Shown here: one piece after another, positions 33,903 to 43,700 of the stretch
How positions within the stretch are numbered: position 1 is the stretch's first letter
Layout of the letters: each line of letters starts with the position of its first letter
DNA from: DASYPQ01 sp036006425
GTDB lineage: Bacteria > Planctomycetota > UBA1135 > GCA-002686595
Direction of reading: 5' to 3'
Assembly (NCBI GenBank): GCA_036006425.1
Contig: DASYPQ010000022.1
Coordinates: 248,001 to 312,000 of the forward strand
DNA: 64,000 nucleotides
The notes under the pieces: model-generated
The model's database searches: none
Seen by the model: only the letters and a program-made list of their open reading frames with translations
What the model was told of the DNA's origin: nothing
Translations under genes and position numbers: made by a program

Positions 33903-33991
33903 TCTTCCGTCGTTTGTCGCCCCGTGGTCGATGAGGGATCATGGGGGGCTCGCCGGGGGGGCGTAGACCCCGGCGACCACCCAGGAGACGC

Positions 33992-35182
33992 ATGGCCGAG
34001 AGGGATCCGTTCCGCGAGAGCAACTGGTCGACGGTACCGATCCGCGACCTCGGATTGACCGTCGCGGGGACGCCGCTCGAGCCGATCCTCGAGGAGTTCG
34101 AGCGTGAGCTCGACCGCGTCGGCATCACGCGCCTGAAGCCCCGGTTCTACCTCTCGACGGAGTGGGGAGTGCCCTACGGCACGACCGCGATCGCGATCCC
34201 ATTCTACCTCGCCCGGCCGGAGCTCGTCGAGCTCCACGAGCGCAAGATGGGGCACGTCGAGGGCATGTCGCGGCGGGAGATCCTGCGCTACCTGCGCCAC
34301 GAGATGGGGCACGCCGTGAACTACGCGTACCGCCTCTTCGAGCAGGAGGAGTGGGTCCTCGTCTTCGGATCGATCACGCAGCCCTATCTCGACGAGTACC
34401 GGCCCGCGCCGTTCAGCCGGCGCTACGTCCGGCACCTGCCGGGCTGGTACGCGCAGAAGCACCCCGACGAGGACTGGTCGGAGACGTTCGCCGTGTGGAT
34501 GACGCCGGGCGTCGACTGGAGGACCGAGTACGCAGGCCAGCCCGCGGCTCTCGCGAAGCTCGAGTACTGCGACCGGACGATGCTCGCGCTGCGCGAGCGC
34601 GATCCTCTCGACGCTCCCGCGGACCTCGACGAAGACGTCGGCGACATCACGATGTCGCTCGAGCAGTACTACACGAGCCTCCCGCGCGGCGACGCGGAGT
34701 ACCCGCGCGGCCTGGACGGGGCCTTGCGCACGATCTTCGACGAGGTCGGCGGAGCCGCCGAGGGCGCGAGCGCGGCCGCGACCCGGCCGGCGACGGCGAT
34801 CTTCAAGAGGACCGAGAGGGATCTGCTCGCGAACGTCTACCGCTGGACGGGGCACTTCCCGGAGCGCACGCGCGGACTCCTCCGACACCTCGCGGAGCGC
34901 GCGGCGACGCTCGGCCTCGTGTACGCGGAGGAGCGCGAGGCCGCCGTGACGGTCGCGCTGACGACGCTCGTCACCGCACTCGCGATGAACTGGGTCCACG
35001 GCGGCACCTACGGGCCGGAGCCCGGCGCGCCCGGGGTCGCGCCGAAGGCCGAGGGGCGCGCGCTCGTCACGATCCCGAGGCCGCCTCCGGCGCCCTCGCC
35101 GACGCCCGCATCGGCGACCCCGAGCGCCCCTTCCCCTCCGGCGGAAGTCCGCACTCCCCCGCCGCGCGTCGCGTCGGACTGA
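33992..35182 (+). CDS. Putative zinc-binding metallopeptidase (HEMGH)
   Basis: A 396-residue protein without a signal peptide. HExxH is at residues 103-107 (LRHEMGHAVNYAYRLF), and a likely third ligand lies in DEDWSETFAVWMTPG, a layout seen in a group of putative zinc-binding metallopeptidases. The C-terminus is a Pro-rich tail (PPPAPSPTPASATPSAPSPP). AGGAG is 6 bases before ATG 33992. Neighbours are an NTF2-like protein, an ATP-grasp ligase and a TIGR00300 protein. The substrate is unknown. Confidence 0.75.
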   Translation: MAERDPFRESNWSTVPIRDLGLTVAGTPLEPILEEFERELDRVGITRLKPRFYLSTEWGVPYGTTAIAIPFYLARPELVELHERKMGHVEGMSRREILRYLRHEMGHAVNYAYRLFEQEEWVLVFGSITQPYLDEYRPAPFSRRYVRHLPGWYAQKHPDEDWSETFAVWMTPGVDWRTEYAGQPAALAKLEYCDRTMLALRERDPLDAPADLDEDVGDITMSLEQYYTSLPRGDAEYPRGLDGALRTIFDEVGGAAEGASAAATRPATAIFKRTERDLLANVYRWTGHFPERTRGLLRHLAERAATLGLVYAEEREAAVTVALTTLVTALAMNWVHGGTYGPEPGAPGVAPKAEGRALVTIPRPPPAPSPTPASATPSAPSPPAEVRTPPPRVASD

Positions 35183-35197
35183 GCGGGCGCGCAGCGC

Positions 35198-35692
35198 ATG
35201 AAACGGATCCTGCTCGCCGTCGCCGCAGCCGTCGTGCTCTTCTTCGTCGGCCGCGCCGTCGTCCGGTCGCTCGCGTCGGACGAGACGAAGATCCGGCGCG
35301 TCGTCGAGAACATGGCCGACGGCTTCGACCGGACGCGCATGGATCCGGTCCTCGCGGGGCTCGCGCGCGATTTCGAGGACGAGAGCTCCGGCGCGACGCG
35401 GCAGGAAGTGCGCGAAGCGCTCGCCTACCTCTTCTTCAACGCGAAGGACGAGACGACGAAGGCCTTCGCCTACCGCGTGGAGATCGACGTCCCGCGCGTC
35501 CTGGTCGACCGGAGCGACGCGCAGGCACCGACGGCCCAGTGCGAGCTCCGCGCGCGCTTCGTCGACGTGCGCGGCGGCAAGGAGACGCCGGCCTGGGAAA
35601 TCGCCGTGACGGCGACTTTCGTCCGCGGCGAGGACGGATGGCGCATCCGGCGGACGAAGTACGCGACGACCTCGGGGCGGATGCTGCGCTGA
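35198..35692 (+). CDS. Membrane-anchored NTF2/SnoaL-like protein
   Basis: A 164-residue protein with an N-terminal signal anchor (4-22, ILLAVAAAVVLFFVGRAVV) and a compact domain of about 135 residues. Its pattern (RRVVENMADGFDRTRMDPVLAGL, then strands ending GEDGWRIRRTKYAT) resembles NTF2-like folds that close with a strand rich in aromatic and basic residues. Function unknown. It follows the metallopeptidase by 15 bases and converges on the ATP-grasp gene. Confidence 0.65.
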   Translation: MKRILLAVAAAVVLFFVGRAVVRSLASDETKIRRVVENMADGFDRTRMDPVLAGLARDFEDESSGATRQEVREALAYLFFNAKDETTKAFAYRVEIDVPRVLVDRSDAQAPTAQCELRARFVDVRGGKETPAWEIAVTATFVRGEDGWRIRRTKYATTSGRMLR

Positions 35693-35696
35693 CGCG

Positions 35697-36668
35697 CTAC
35701 CCGTACCGCTCGACCGCGAGCGCGGCGATCCTGTTCACGAGCGCCGTGTAGTCGAGTCCAGACGCGGCCGCCGCCATCGCGAACTCCGCGGCCTTCTCGA
35801 GGTAGCAGCTCGCGTTCACCTCGATCACGTAGACCTCGCCTTCGTCCGTGAGCCGCAGGTCGATCCGCCCGTAGTCCCGGACGCGGAGCGCGCGGTACGC
35901 GGCAACCGCGACCCCCGCGAGCTTCGCCCGGACGTCCTCCGCGAGGTCGGCGACGACGGCCTTCGTGCCCTTGAACTCCGCACTGCGCTTCACCCACTTC
36001 GCGCGGTGGTCGAGGATCCTCGGCGCGCCTTCGGGGAGCCCGGAGAAGTCGATCTCGATCGGCGGCAGCGCGGTCGGCGTCGCATTGCCGAGCACGCCGA
36101 CGTGGAACTCGCGCCCTTCGATGTATTCCTCGACGAGCGCCGAGTCGCCGATCTTCTCGTGGATGTGCGCGACGCGCCGGCGCGCGTCCTTCTCGTTCGC
36201 GACGACCGCCTTGGCGTCGATCCCGATCGACGCGTCCATCCGCAAGGGCTTCACGATCAGCGGCATCCGCAGCGCGATCGGCGCGTCGGAACCTCCGCGC
36301 AGCGGGAACACGGCGAAGTCGGGGAACCGGATGCCGTCGAACGCGAGCAGCTTCTTCGTGAGCCCCTTGTCCTCCTGGAGATAGAACTCGCCCGGCCCGC
36401 CGCCGACGAAGCGCAGTCCGAGCAGGTCGAGGAGTCCGACGACGGCGACCGCGCCGAGCTGGGTCTTCCCGAACGTCTCCATCAGGTTGAAGACGAGATC
36501 GGGCGCGGGATCTGAGAGTCCGCGGACGAGCTTCTCGACTTCGTCGTGCACGGCGAGGACCGAGACCGTGTGCCCGCCGGCCGCCAGCGCCTCCTCGACC
36601 TGGCGCGCCGCGACGTCGACCGTGCGCGAGTCCTCCTTCTGGAGGTGCGTGAGGACGGTGATCTTCAC
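35697..36668 (-). CDS. D-alanine-D-alanine ligase-like ATP-grasp enzyme
   Basis: A 323-residue ATP-grasp protein. Segments include VFNLMETFGKTQLGAVAVVGLLDLLGLRFVGG in the N-terminal part, the ATP-binding MPLIVKPLRMDASIGID and LVEEYIEGREFHVGVLG, and metal-binding RIDLRLTDEGEVYVIEVNASC near the end. That is the Ddl fold, but the substrate loop differs from housekeeping ddl genes, so it may join other amino acids. GTG 36668 overlaps the TIGR00300 gene stop (GTGA), which ties the two functionally. Confidence 0.82.
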   Translation of the reverse strand: MKITVLTHLQKEDSRTVDVAARQVEEALAAGGHTVSVLAVHDEVEKLVRGLSDPAPDLVFNLMETFGKTQLGAVAVVGLLDLLGLRFVGGGPGEFYLQEDKGLTKKLLAFDGIRFPDFAVFPLRGGSDAPIALRMPLIVKPLRMDASIGIDAKAVVANEKDARRRVAHIHEKIGDSALVEEYIEGREFHVGVLGNATPTALPPIEIDFSGLPEGAPRILDHRAKWVKRSAEFKGTKAVVADLAEDVRAKLAGVAVAAYRALRVRDYGRIDLRLTDEGEVYVIEVNASCYLEKAAEFAMAAAASGLDYTALVNRIAALAVERYG

Positions 36669-37903
36669 GCGGCACCGCCGAGCGCCGAGGCGAGCTCGCG
36701 CAGGAAGAGCTCGGCGTCGGTGACGAGGCCGACCGCCTGCCACGAGCCGCGGTCCGCGAGCTTCGTGACCACGGCGGGATTGATGTCGACGGCGACCGTC
36801 TTCACGGACGCGGGCAGGATGTTCCCGGTCGCGATGCTGTGCAGCATCGTGCACACCATCACGGCCATCTCGACGCCCGGGAGGGCGGCGCGCATCCGGT
36901 CCTGCGCGACGAGGACGTCGGTGATCACGTCCGGCAGCGGCCCGTCGTCGCGGATCGAGCCGGCGAGGACCATCGGGACCCCCTTCCGGATCGCCTCGAA
37001 GACGATGCCCTTCGTCAACGTCCCCTCCTCGACGACCGCGGCGAGCGAACCCGCCGTGCGGACGACGTTGATCGCGCGCATGTGGTTGCGGTGGCCGCCC
37101 TCGGCGGGGAGCCCGCTCTCGAGGTTCACGCCGAGGCTCGTGCCGAAGAGGGCCGACTCGACGTCGTGCGCCGCGACGGCGTTGCCGCCGAAAAGCACGT
37201 CCACGTGGCCGTCGCGGATCATCTGCGCGAGGTACCCGCCCGCACCGGAATGGACGATCGCGGGACCGGCGACGACGAGGATGCGGCCGCCGCGCGCGTG
37301 GATCGCGCGCATTTCGCGCGCGATCTCCTGGATCACCAGCTTCTTCGGCTTCTCCGAGCTCACCGCGCTGTTCATGAAGCTGAAGACTTCGCTCTCGCGT
37401 GCGCGCGGGATCGGAAGCACGCGGATGCCTTCGTACCCGACGGCGATCGGATCGCCCTTCTTCACGTGGACCATCGGCCGCGTCGCGGCACGGCCGCGCT
37501 TCCGGTCGACGACGACGGCGACGTCCATCTCGGTGCCCTCGACCGCGGTCCACTTGCCGGCGAGGCGCACTTCCGTCGGCAGGTTCGAGGTGCTGTAGAA
37601 GTCCGGCGGGAGCGCGCCGTCGCGCGGCGCGGGCTTCGTCTCGACGTCCTTGCCTCCGACGACCTCCGCGCCGAGCTCCTGGAGCTGCGTGACGATCTCG
37701 GAGAGCTGGACGGCGGACGGCGCGGTGACGCGCAGGCGCGCGTAGCTCGTCTCGTCCTTCTTCTTGCCTACCCGGATGTCGAGGACCTCGAACTCGCCCC
37801 CGAGGTCCATCACCGAATCGAACACCCGCGGCAGCACCCAGGAGTCGATGATGTGGCCGCGGAGCTCGATCTCCTCGCTCGGACTCCTGGATTTCGCGCT
37901 CAT
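36665..37903 (-). CDS. TIGR00300 (LOR/SDH domain) family protein, ornithine cyclodeaminase type
   Basis: A 412-residue protein. The N-terminal LOR/SDH-like region (IELRGHIIDSWVLPRVFDSVMDLGGEFEVLDI) is followed by a dinucleotide-binding-type core (ILVVAGPAIVHSGAG, LFGGNAVAAHDVESALFGTSLG) typical of TIGR00300. Homologues in archaea and the C-terminal half of cyanobacterial ArgZ/AgrE act as ornithine cyclodeaminase, producing proline. That activity is inferred here. ATG 37921 is an alternative start adding six residues. It is translationally coupled to the ATP-grasp gene. Confidence 0.85.
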   Translation of the reverse strand: MSAKSRSPSEEIELRGHIIDSWVLPRVFDSVMDLGGEFEVLDIRVGKKKDETSYARLRVTAPSAVQLSEIVTQLQELGAEVVGGKDVETKPAPRDGALPPDFYSTSNLPTEVRLAGKWTAVEGTEMDVAVVVDRKRGRAATRPMVHVKKGDPIAVGYEGIRVLPIPRARESEVFSFMNSAVSSEKPKKLVIQEIAREMRAIHARGGRILVVAGPAIVHSGAGGYLAQMIRDGHVDVLFGGNAVAAHDVESALFGTSLGVNLESGLPAEGGHRNHMRAINVVRTAGSLAAVVEEGTLTKGIVFEAIRKGVPMVLAGSIRDDGPLPDVITDVLVAQDRMRAALPGVEMAVMVCTMLHSIATGNILPASVKTVAVDINPAVVTKLADRGSWQAVGLVTDAELFLRELASALGGAA

Positions 37904-37955
37904 CTCGAACGGGCCGCGCATCCTAGCGACGAGCGCCGCGCGAGTCGCGTGCGGA

Positions 37956-38831
37956 TCAAGTCGCCGGAGCGGGATCCATCTCCGAGTCGGGTCCGTCCAT
38001 CCGCACGGTGTCCATCTCCTCGACGGTCGGTTCGAGGCCGCAGTTCCCCTCGTCGAACGTGCGCGCGCCCTCGAGGATCAGCGCCATGGCGTTCAGGCGC
38101 ATACCTCCCTCCGCGTGGATCGGGGGGCCGCTCCAGAAGCTGAACCGCGCCGCGGGCGTGATGAAGAGGCGGTTGAAGAGGAGCTGGACCTGCGTCCGGA
38201 GCGCGGACATGAGCTGCTCCTGCGTGACGAGCTCGGCCTTCAGGAGCTGCTCGCCGATGCGCGACTTCCCGCTCGAGCCGCGCAGCTTCTCGACCGTCTC
38301 CCGGTCGACCGACCCCTCCGCGACGAGGATGTCCCCGAGGCGCTGCTCCGGCAGGGTCCGGTTCACCTGAGCGTGCACGATCTCGCCCGAGTCGAACTCG
38401 ACCAGGAACACTTCGGTCGCCGTCGCGACCTCGAGCACTCCGGTGCGACGCTGGGCGGCCAGGAATCCGACGAGGTCGGGGGTCGGGAAACCCTCGCCGA
38501 GACCGCGCAGGTTGAGCACGTGCTCGCGGCTCGGCGGCGTGTCCAGCGACCGCGCCGACGCGGACTCGACTTCACCGTCCTCGTCCTTGCCGCGCAGCAT
38601 CCGCAGGAGGGAACCCGCGCTGATCCGCTTCTTCTCGGGGCGCTCGGTCGGCCCGGCGCGCGAGATCTCCTGATCCAGCGCCTCGAGCGATCGCGAAACC
38701 ATGCGATCGACGTCGGCGAGCCGCGAGTAGTCGACGATGATGCCGGCCTTCGCCAGGACCCTCGCGCGCTGCGCGAGGCGCTGGCAGGACAGGTCGAGCG
38801 CCATCAGCTTGAGGTGTCCGTCGACTTCCAT
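37956..38831 (-). CDS. DUF4388 domain protein (downstream copy)
   Basis: A 291-residue protein with a helical N-terminus and a DUF4388 (PatA-like) domain: LVGFLAAQRRTGVLEVAT, VEFDSGEIVHAQVN, LGDILVAEGSVD and QVQLLFNRLFITPAARFSFW. Such domains occur in gliding and gene-regulation proteins of myxobacteria and cyanobacteria. Its organisation matches the gene 3 bases upstream, so the pair came from tandem duplication. The acidic C-terminus (PTVEEMDTVRMDG) is unlike the partner. Confidence 0.8.
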   Translation of the reverse strand: MEVDGHLKLMALDLSCQRLAQRARVLAKAGIIVDYSRLADVDRMVSRSLEALDQEISRAGPTERPEKKRISAGSLLRMLRGKDEDGEVESASARSLDTPPSREHVLNLRGLGEGFPTPDLVGFLAAQRRTGVLEVATATEVFLVEFDSGEIVHAQVNRTLPEQRLGDILVAEGSVDRETVEKLRGSSGKSRIGEQLLKAELVTQEQLMSALRTQVQLLFNRLFITPAARFSFWSGPPIHAEGGMRLNAMALILEGARTFDEGNCGLEPTVEEMDTVRMDGPDSEMDPAPAT

Positions 38832-38834
38832 GCG

Positions 38835-39659
38835 TCAGCCCTGCTCCCTCCACCCGTTTCCGTTGGAAGGGGGACTCCCAGCCTTCTCCACGCCGTCCTT
38901 TGCTTCGTCGCTCGCGCGCGCGCCTTCGAGCAGCAGCGAGGTCGAGTTCAGTCGAACGCCGATCTCGCCGCACAGCGGCGGACCGGTCCAGAACGTGAAG
39001 CTCCGCGCGACTTCGCGGAACAGGCGGCAGAACAGGAGCTGGATCTGCGTGCGGAGCGCGCGGACGAGCTGGTCGCGCGTGATGTGGCCGTCGTCGAGGA
39101 GTCGCCGGCCGAGCTTCCACACGATCCCCTCCGCGGCGACTTCCTCGAGGACGATGCGGTCGATCGCGCCCTGCGCGACGAGGAGGTCGCCGAGCCGTTG
39201 ACCGAGGGGCGCGCGCGTCGCTTCGGCGTGCACGACGTGCCCCTGGCTGAACTCGACGAAGAAGAGCTCCTTCTTCGTGCTGACCTTGAGGACGCCTCCG
39301 ACCCCGATCGAGCCCAGGAAGCCGACGAGCTCCGGGATCGGGACCGCCGTGCCGTGACCGAGGAAGCCGAGCGTGTGCTCCGGGCTCGGCGGACCGTCGC
39401 CGAGGAGGTCGATCAGGGGGTTCTCGGGCACCGACTTCTTCTTCGCCGGCGCGCGCGGTGCGCCCGGCTTCGGGCGATCGGGCGAGTAGCTCGGGTCGAG
39501 GATCGTCCGCGCGAGGTGGACGACGCGCTCGATCTCGAATCGGCACGTGTCGTCCTGATCCTCGGGCTTCGGGCCGTCCTTGAGACGGCGGATCTCGCGC
39601 GCGAGACATCGACTCGCGAGGGCGAGCGCGCGGAGTTGTGAGGAACGTTCGCTGTCCAC
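38835..39659 (-). CDS. DUF4388 domain protein (upstream copy)
   Basis: A 274-residue paralogue of the next gene: LVGFLGSIGVGGVLKVST, VEFSQGHVVHAEAT, LGDLLVAQGAIDRIVLEEV and QIQLLFCRLFREVARSFTFWTGPPL. The first 60 residues are helical and charged. It probably leads a two-gene minus-strand operon. Function unknown; the family often works in protein interaction rather than catalysis. Confidence 0.8.
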   Translation of the reverse strand: MDSERSSQLRALALASRCLAREIRRLKDGPKPEDQDDTCRFEIERVVHLARTILDPSYSPDRPKPGAPRAPAKKKSVPENPLIDLLGDGPPSPEHTLGFLGHGTAVPIPELVGFLGSIGVGGVLKVSTKKELFFVEFSQGHVVHAEATRAPLGQRLGDLLVAQGAIDRIVLEEVAAEGIVWKLGRRLLDDGHITRDQLVRALRTQIQLLFCRLFREVARSFTFWTGPPLCGEIGVRLNSTSLLLEGARASDEAKDGVEKAGSPPSNGNGWREQG

Positions 39660-39780
39660 GGGGGATGGGGCCCAGGACCTGCACCCGGCGCAGGCGAAAG
39701 GCAGTGCTCGGGTATCGGCAAGACGCGGGGGGGAGGATGAGTCTCCGCGGGGATCCGGCGCGGTCCTTCAGGTCCGCACC

Positions 39781-39808
39781 TTGCCGTCCGAACGACATAT
39801 CATAGAAT
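39781..39808 (+). promoter_or_regulatory. Candidate promoter of the arsR-metH operon
   Basis: TTGCCG at 39781-39786 and TAGAAT at 39803-39808 are separated by 16 bases (four of six and five of six matches to sigma-70 boxes). The start point would fall near 39815, three bases before ATG 39818, so the mRNA would be leaderless or nearly so. No Shine-Dalgarno is present. Confidence 0.45.
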
Positions 39809-39822
39809 CAAGATACGATGAT
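39799..39822 (+). promoter_or_regulatory. Dyad operator over the arsR start codon
   Basis: An imperfect palindrome of the form ATCATnGnATCnnGATnCnATGAT (18 of 24 positions symmetric) covers the -10 box and the ATG. It is AT-rich in a GC-rich region. ArsR-family dimers bind such dyads, so autorepression of the arsR-metH operon is the simplest reading. Confidence 0.5.
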
Positions 39823-40765
39823 TGGACTCACAGGCACCTCGCGTCTCCTCAAGGCCCTGGCCGACGAAACCCGTCTGCGCATCCTCCACCTCCTCGCGCA
39901 CGAGGAGCTCTCGGGGACGGACCTGATGGAGATCCTGAACATGGGTCAGAGCCGGATCTCGACCCATCTCGCGCTCCTCAAGGAAGTCGGACTCGTCGTC
40001 GACCGTCGCCACGGACGCCGGAGCCTCTTCTCGATCGCCCCGGGACCGGCCGCCGGGCTCTGGGAAGACATCCTGGAGGAGAACCGCTCGAGCCCGGAGC
40101 TCGACGCGGACCTCGCCGGCCTCGAGGCGCTGCGCGAGCGGCGCAAGCTCGAGTCCCGTTCCTACTTCGACCGCGTCGCCGCGGCCTTCGGGGAGCAGAT
40201 CCTCCCCGGCCGGACCTGGGAGGGTCTCGCGCGCGCGCTCGTGCAACTGGCTCCCCGTGGGCGTTACGCCGACCTCGGCATCGGCGACGGGCTGCTGACC
40301 CTGATGCTCTCCGAGGTCGCGAGCAGCGTCACCGCGGTCGACATCAGCCCCGAGATGCTCGCGCAGCTCCGCGCGCGCGCCGCGAAGCAGGGCGTCACGA
40401 ACATCGAGACGGTCGAGGGCGGGATCGAGGACCTGCCCCTTCCCGACGCGAGCTTCGACGTCGCCGTCCTCTCGCAGGCCCTGCACCACGCCGTGAAGCC
40501 GGCGCGCGCGCTCGACGAGGCGCGGCGCATCCTCGTCCCCGGCGGGCGGCTGCTCGTGATCGATCTCCTCGCGCACACCGAGGAGTGGGTCCGCGACCAG
40601 CTCCAGCACGTCCACCTCGGATTCACCGAGGCGGCCCTCGCAAACCTCCTCGAAAAGGCCGGTTTCGAGCGCACGGTCATCCACCGGGCCGCGCGAGATC
40701 CGCAGCCTCCCCACTTCATGACGCTGGTGGCGACCGGAGTCGCCCCGGCGCACGGACTCCGATGA
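39818..40765 (+). CDS. ArsR-family regulator fused to SAM-dependent methyltransferase
   Basis: A 315-residue fusion. Residues 1-85 form a winged helix of the ArsR type (LADETRLRILHLLAHEELSGTDLMEIL, QSRISTHLALLKEVGLV). From about 140, a class I methyltransferase domain follows: GRYADLGIGDGLLTLML (motif I), VTAVDISPEML and FDVAVLSQALHHAVKPARAL. It probably senses SAM or S-adenosylhomocysteine and represses the adjacent metH; the methyltransferase may be catalytic or only a sensor. ATG 40762 of metH overlaps its stop. Confidence 0.88.
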   Translation: MIGLTGTSRLLKALADETRLRILHLLAHEELSGTDLMEILNMGQSRISTHLALLKEVGLVVDRRHGRRSLFSIAPGPAAGLWEDILEENRSSPELDADLAGLEALRERRKLESRSYFDRVAAAFGEQILPGRTWEGLARALVQLAPRGRYADLGIGDGLLTLMLSEVASSVTAVDISPEMLAQLRARAAKQGVTNIETVEGGIEDLPLPDASFDVAVLSQALHHAVKPARALDEARRILVPGGRLLVIDLLAHTEEWVRDQLQHVHLGFTEAALANLLEKAGFERTVIHRAARDPQPPHFMTLVATGVAPAHGLR

Positions 40766-43700
40766 GCGCGTCCCTCCGCGAAGCGATGGCCGAGCGCGTC
40801 CTCGTGCTCGACGGCGCGATGGGCACGCAGATCCACGCCGCCGACCTCGACCTCGTCCGCGACTACCTCGGCCACGAGAACTGCGTCGAGGTGATCAACC
40901 AGACGCGCCCCGAGGTGATCCAGCGGATCCACGAGGGCTACCTCGAGGTCGGATGCGACATCGTCGAGACGAACACGTTCGGGTGCAACCCGCTCGTGCT
41001 CGGCGAGTTCGGCATCGGCGACCGCGCGCGCGAGCTGAACCGCCTCGCGGCCGAGTGCGCGCGGCGCGCTTGCGAGCGGCACGCGACGCCCGAGAAGCCG
41101 CGGTTCGTCCTCGGCTCGATGGGTCCAGGGACGAAGCTCGTGACGCTCGGTCACACGACGTACGACGTCCTCAAGGCGTCCTACCGCGAGCAGGCGCGCG
41201 GCCTCGTCGACGGCGGCGTCGACGGCGTGCTCGTCGAGACGTGCCAGGATCCGCTGCAGATCAAGGCCGCGGTCAACGGCGTCCTCGAAGCGCGCGCCGA
41301 AGCGAAGCGCGACGTCGTCCTGATGGTCAGCGTGACGATGGAGGTCACCGGGACGATGCTGGTCGGCACGGAGATGGCGGCCGCGATCGCGATCCTCGAC
41401 GCGTATCCGATCGACGTCGTCGGCCTCAACTGCGCGACTGGGCCGCGGGAGATGGGCGAGCACGTGCGCCTGCTCGGACAGACCTGCCGCAAGCGCACGC
41501 TCGTCTATCCGAACGCCGGCCTGCCGCAGCTCGTCGACGGCAAGCCCTTCTACCCGCTGACCCCCGCGGAGCTCGCCGACTGGCTCTCGCGCTTCGTCGA
41601 GGAGGACGGCGTGAACCTCGTCGGAGGCTGCTGCGGGACGACCCCCGCGCACCTCGCCGCGGTCGTGAAGCGGATCGGGGTCCGCGCGCCGAAGCCGCGC
41701 AAGCCGGCGCACCAGGCGCAGGTGACGAGCATCTACTCGGCCGTTCCGCTGTTCCAGGACAACTCGATCCTCTTCGTCGGCGAGCGCAGCAACGCCAACG
41801 GCAGCAAGGCGTTCCGCGAGCACCTCCTCAAGGGCGACATCGAGGCGATCGTCGCGATGGGACGCGAGCAGGTGCGCGAGGGCAGCCACGTGCTCGATCT
41901 CTGCACGGCGTACGTCGGACGCGACGAGGTCCTCGACATGACGAAGGCGGTCACGCGCTACCGCTCGGACGTCCCGTGCCCGCTGATGATCGACAGCACC
42001 GAGGCGCCCGTCCTCGAAGCCGCGCTGAAGCTCTGCGGCGGGCGCTCGATCATCAACTCGATCAACCTCGAGGACGGGCTTGAGCGCTGCGAGAAGGTCC
42101 TGCCTCTCGCGAAGGAGCACGGCTCCGCCGTCATCGCGTTGACGATCGACGAGAAGGGCATGGCGAAGACCGCCGACGAGAAGGTCCGCATCGCGCGCCG
42201 CATCTACGACATCTGCACGGGCGACTTCGGCCTGCGGCCGGAGGACCTCCTGTTCGACGTCCTCACGTTCACGATCTGCACCGGCAACGAGGACGACCGG
42301 CGCCTCGGGCTCGAGACGCTCGAAGGCATCCGCCGCGTGCGCGCGGAGCTGCCCGGTGTCGGGCTCATCCTGGGCCTCTCGAACATCTCCTTCGGCCTGA
42401 ACCCCGCGGCGCGTCACGTGCTGAACTCGGTCTACCTGCACCACGCGCAGGAAGCCGGCCTCACCGCTGCGATCCTCCACGCGGCGCGGATCGAGCCGCT
42501 CCACCGGATCGACGCCAAGGCGCGCGAGATCGCCGAGGATCTGATCTTCGACCGCCGGCGCGAGGGCTACGACCCGCTGCAGGAGTACCTGAAGCTCTTC
42601 GAGGGCGTCGACGTCAAGAAGAAGAAGGCGGCGCGCGAGGTGCCGAGCGACGTGTTCGAGCGCCTGAAGTGGCGGATCGTCGAGGGCGAGAAGCCCGGCC
42701 TCGAGGCCGATCTGGCGCTCGCGATGCAGTCGAAGAAGCCGCTCGAGATCATCAACGTCGACTTGCTCGCCGGGATGGCCGTCGTCGGCGACCTGTTCGG
42801 CCGCGGCGAGATGCAGCTCCCCTTCGTCCTCCAGTCCGCGGAGACGATGAAGGCGGCGGTCGCGTACCTCGAGCCCTTCATGGAGAAGGCCGCTGGCGAA
42901 TCGCGGGGCAAGATCGTGCTCGCGACCGTGCGCGGGGACGTGCACGACATCGGGAAGAACCTCGTCGACATCATCCTGACGAACAACGGCTACACGGTGT
43001 TCAACCTGGGGATCAAGCAGCCGATCCAGCACATCCTCGACGTCTCGCGCGAGCACCAGCCGGACGCGATCGGGATGAGCGGGCTGCTCGTCAAGAGCAC
43101 CGTGATCATGCGGGAGAACCTGGAGGAGATGAACCGGCGCGGCGTGACGACGCCGGTGATCCTCGGCGGCGCCGCGCTCACGCGCGCGTACGTCGAGGAC
43201 GACTGCCGCAGGATCTACGAAGGCCCGCTGTACTACGCGCAGGACGCCTTCGAGGGCTTGTCGACGATCGCGAAGATCATGGACGGCGCTCCGAAGCCCG
43301 CGGCGCGCGACACGAAGAAGAAGGACGCGGCCGAGGAAGTCCAGGCACCCGAGAGCGCGCGGATCAGCGCGCCGGCGAAGGTCGCGGCGCTCGCGAGCGC
43401 CGTGGCGTCGTCGGTCCCCGGGCGGGGCGAGAGCCGCGCGCCGATGGCGAGCCGCGCGTGGAGCAAGCAGGCCGAGATCTCGCGCGACATCGACTACCCG
43501 GAAGCGCCGTTCCTGGGCCCGCGCCTGGTCGAGAAGATCGATCTCCAGAGCGTCATTCCGTACGTGAACGAGACGACGCTCTTCCAGTTCCAGTGGGGCT
43601 ACCGGCGCAAGGGCAAGGCGACGGGGCCGTACCAGGAGTTCATCAAGAAGAAGGTGCGACCGATCTTCCACGACCTCGCGAAGAAGTGCGCGAAGGAGAA

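Noticed and set aside
39660..40765. Possible cobalamin or SAM riboswitch before the arsR-metH operon
   Set aside because: The predicted start point is next to the ATG, leaving no leader to fold, and no B12-box or SAM-type consensus was seen in the 158-base gap.
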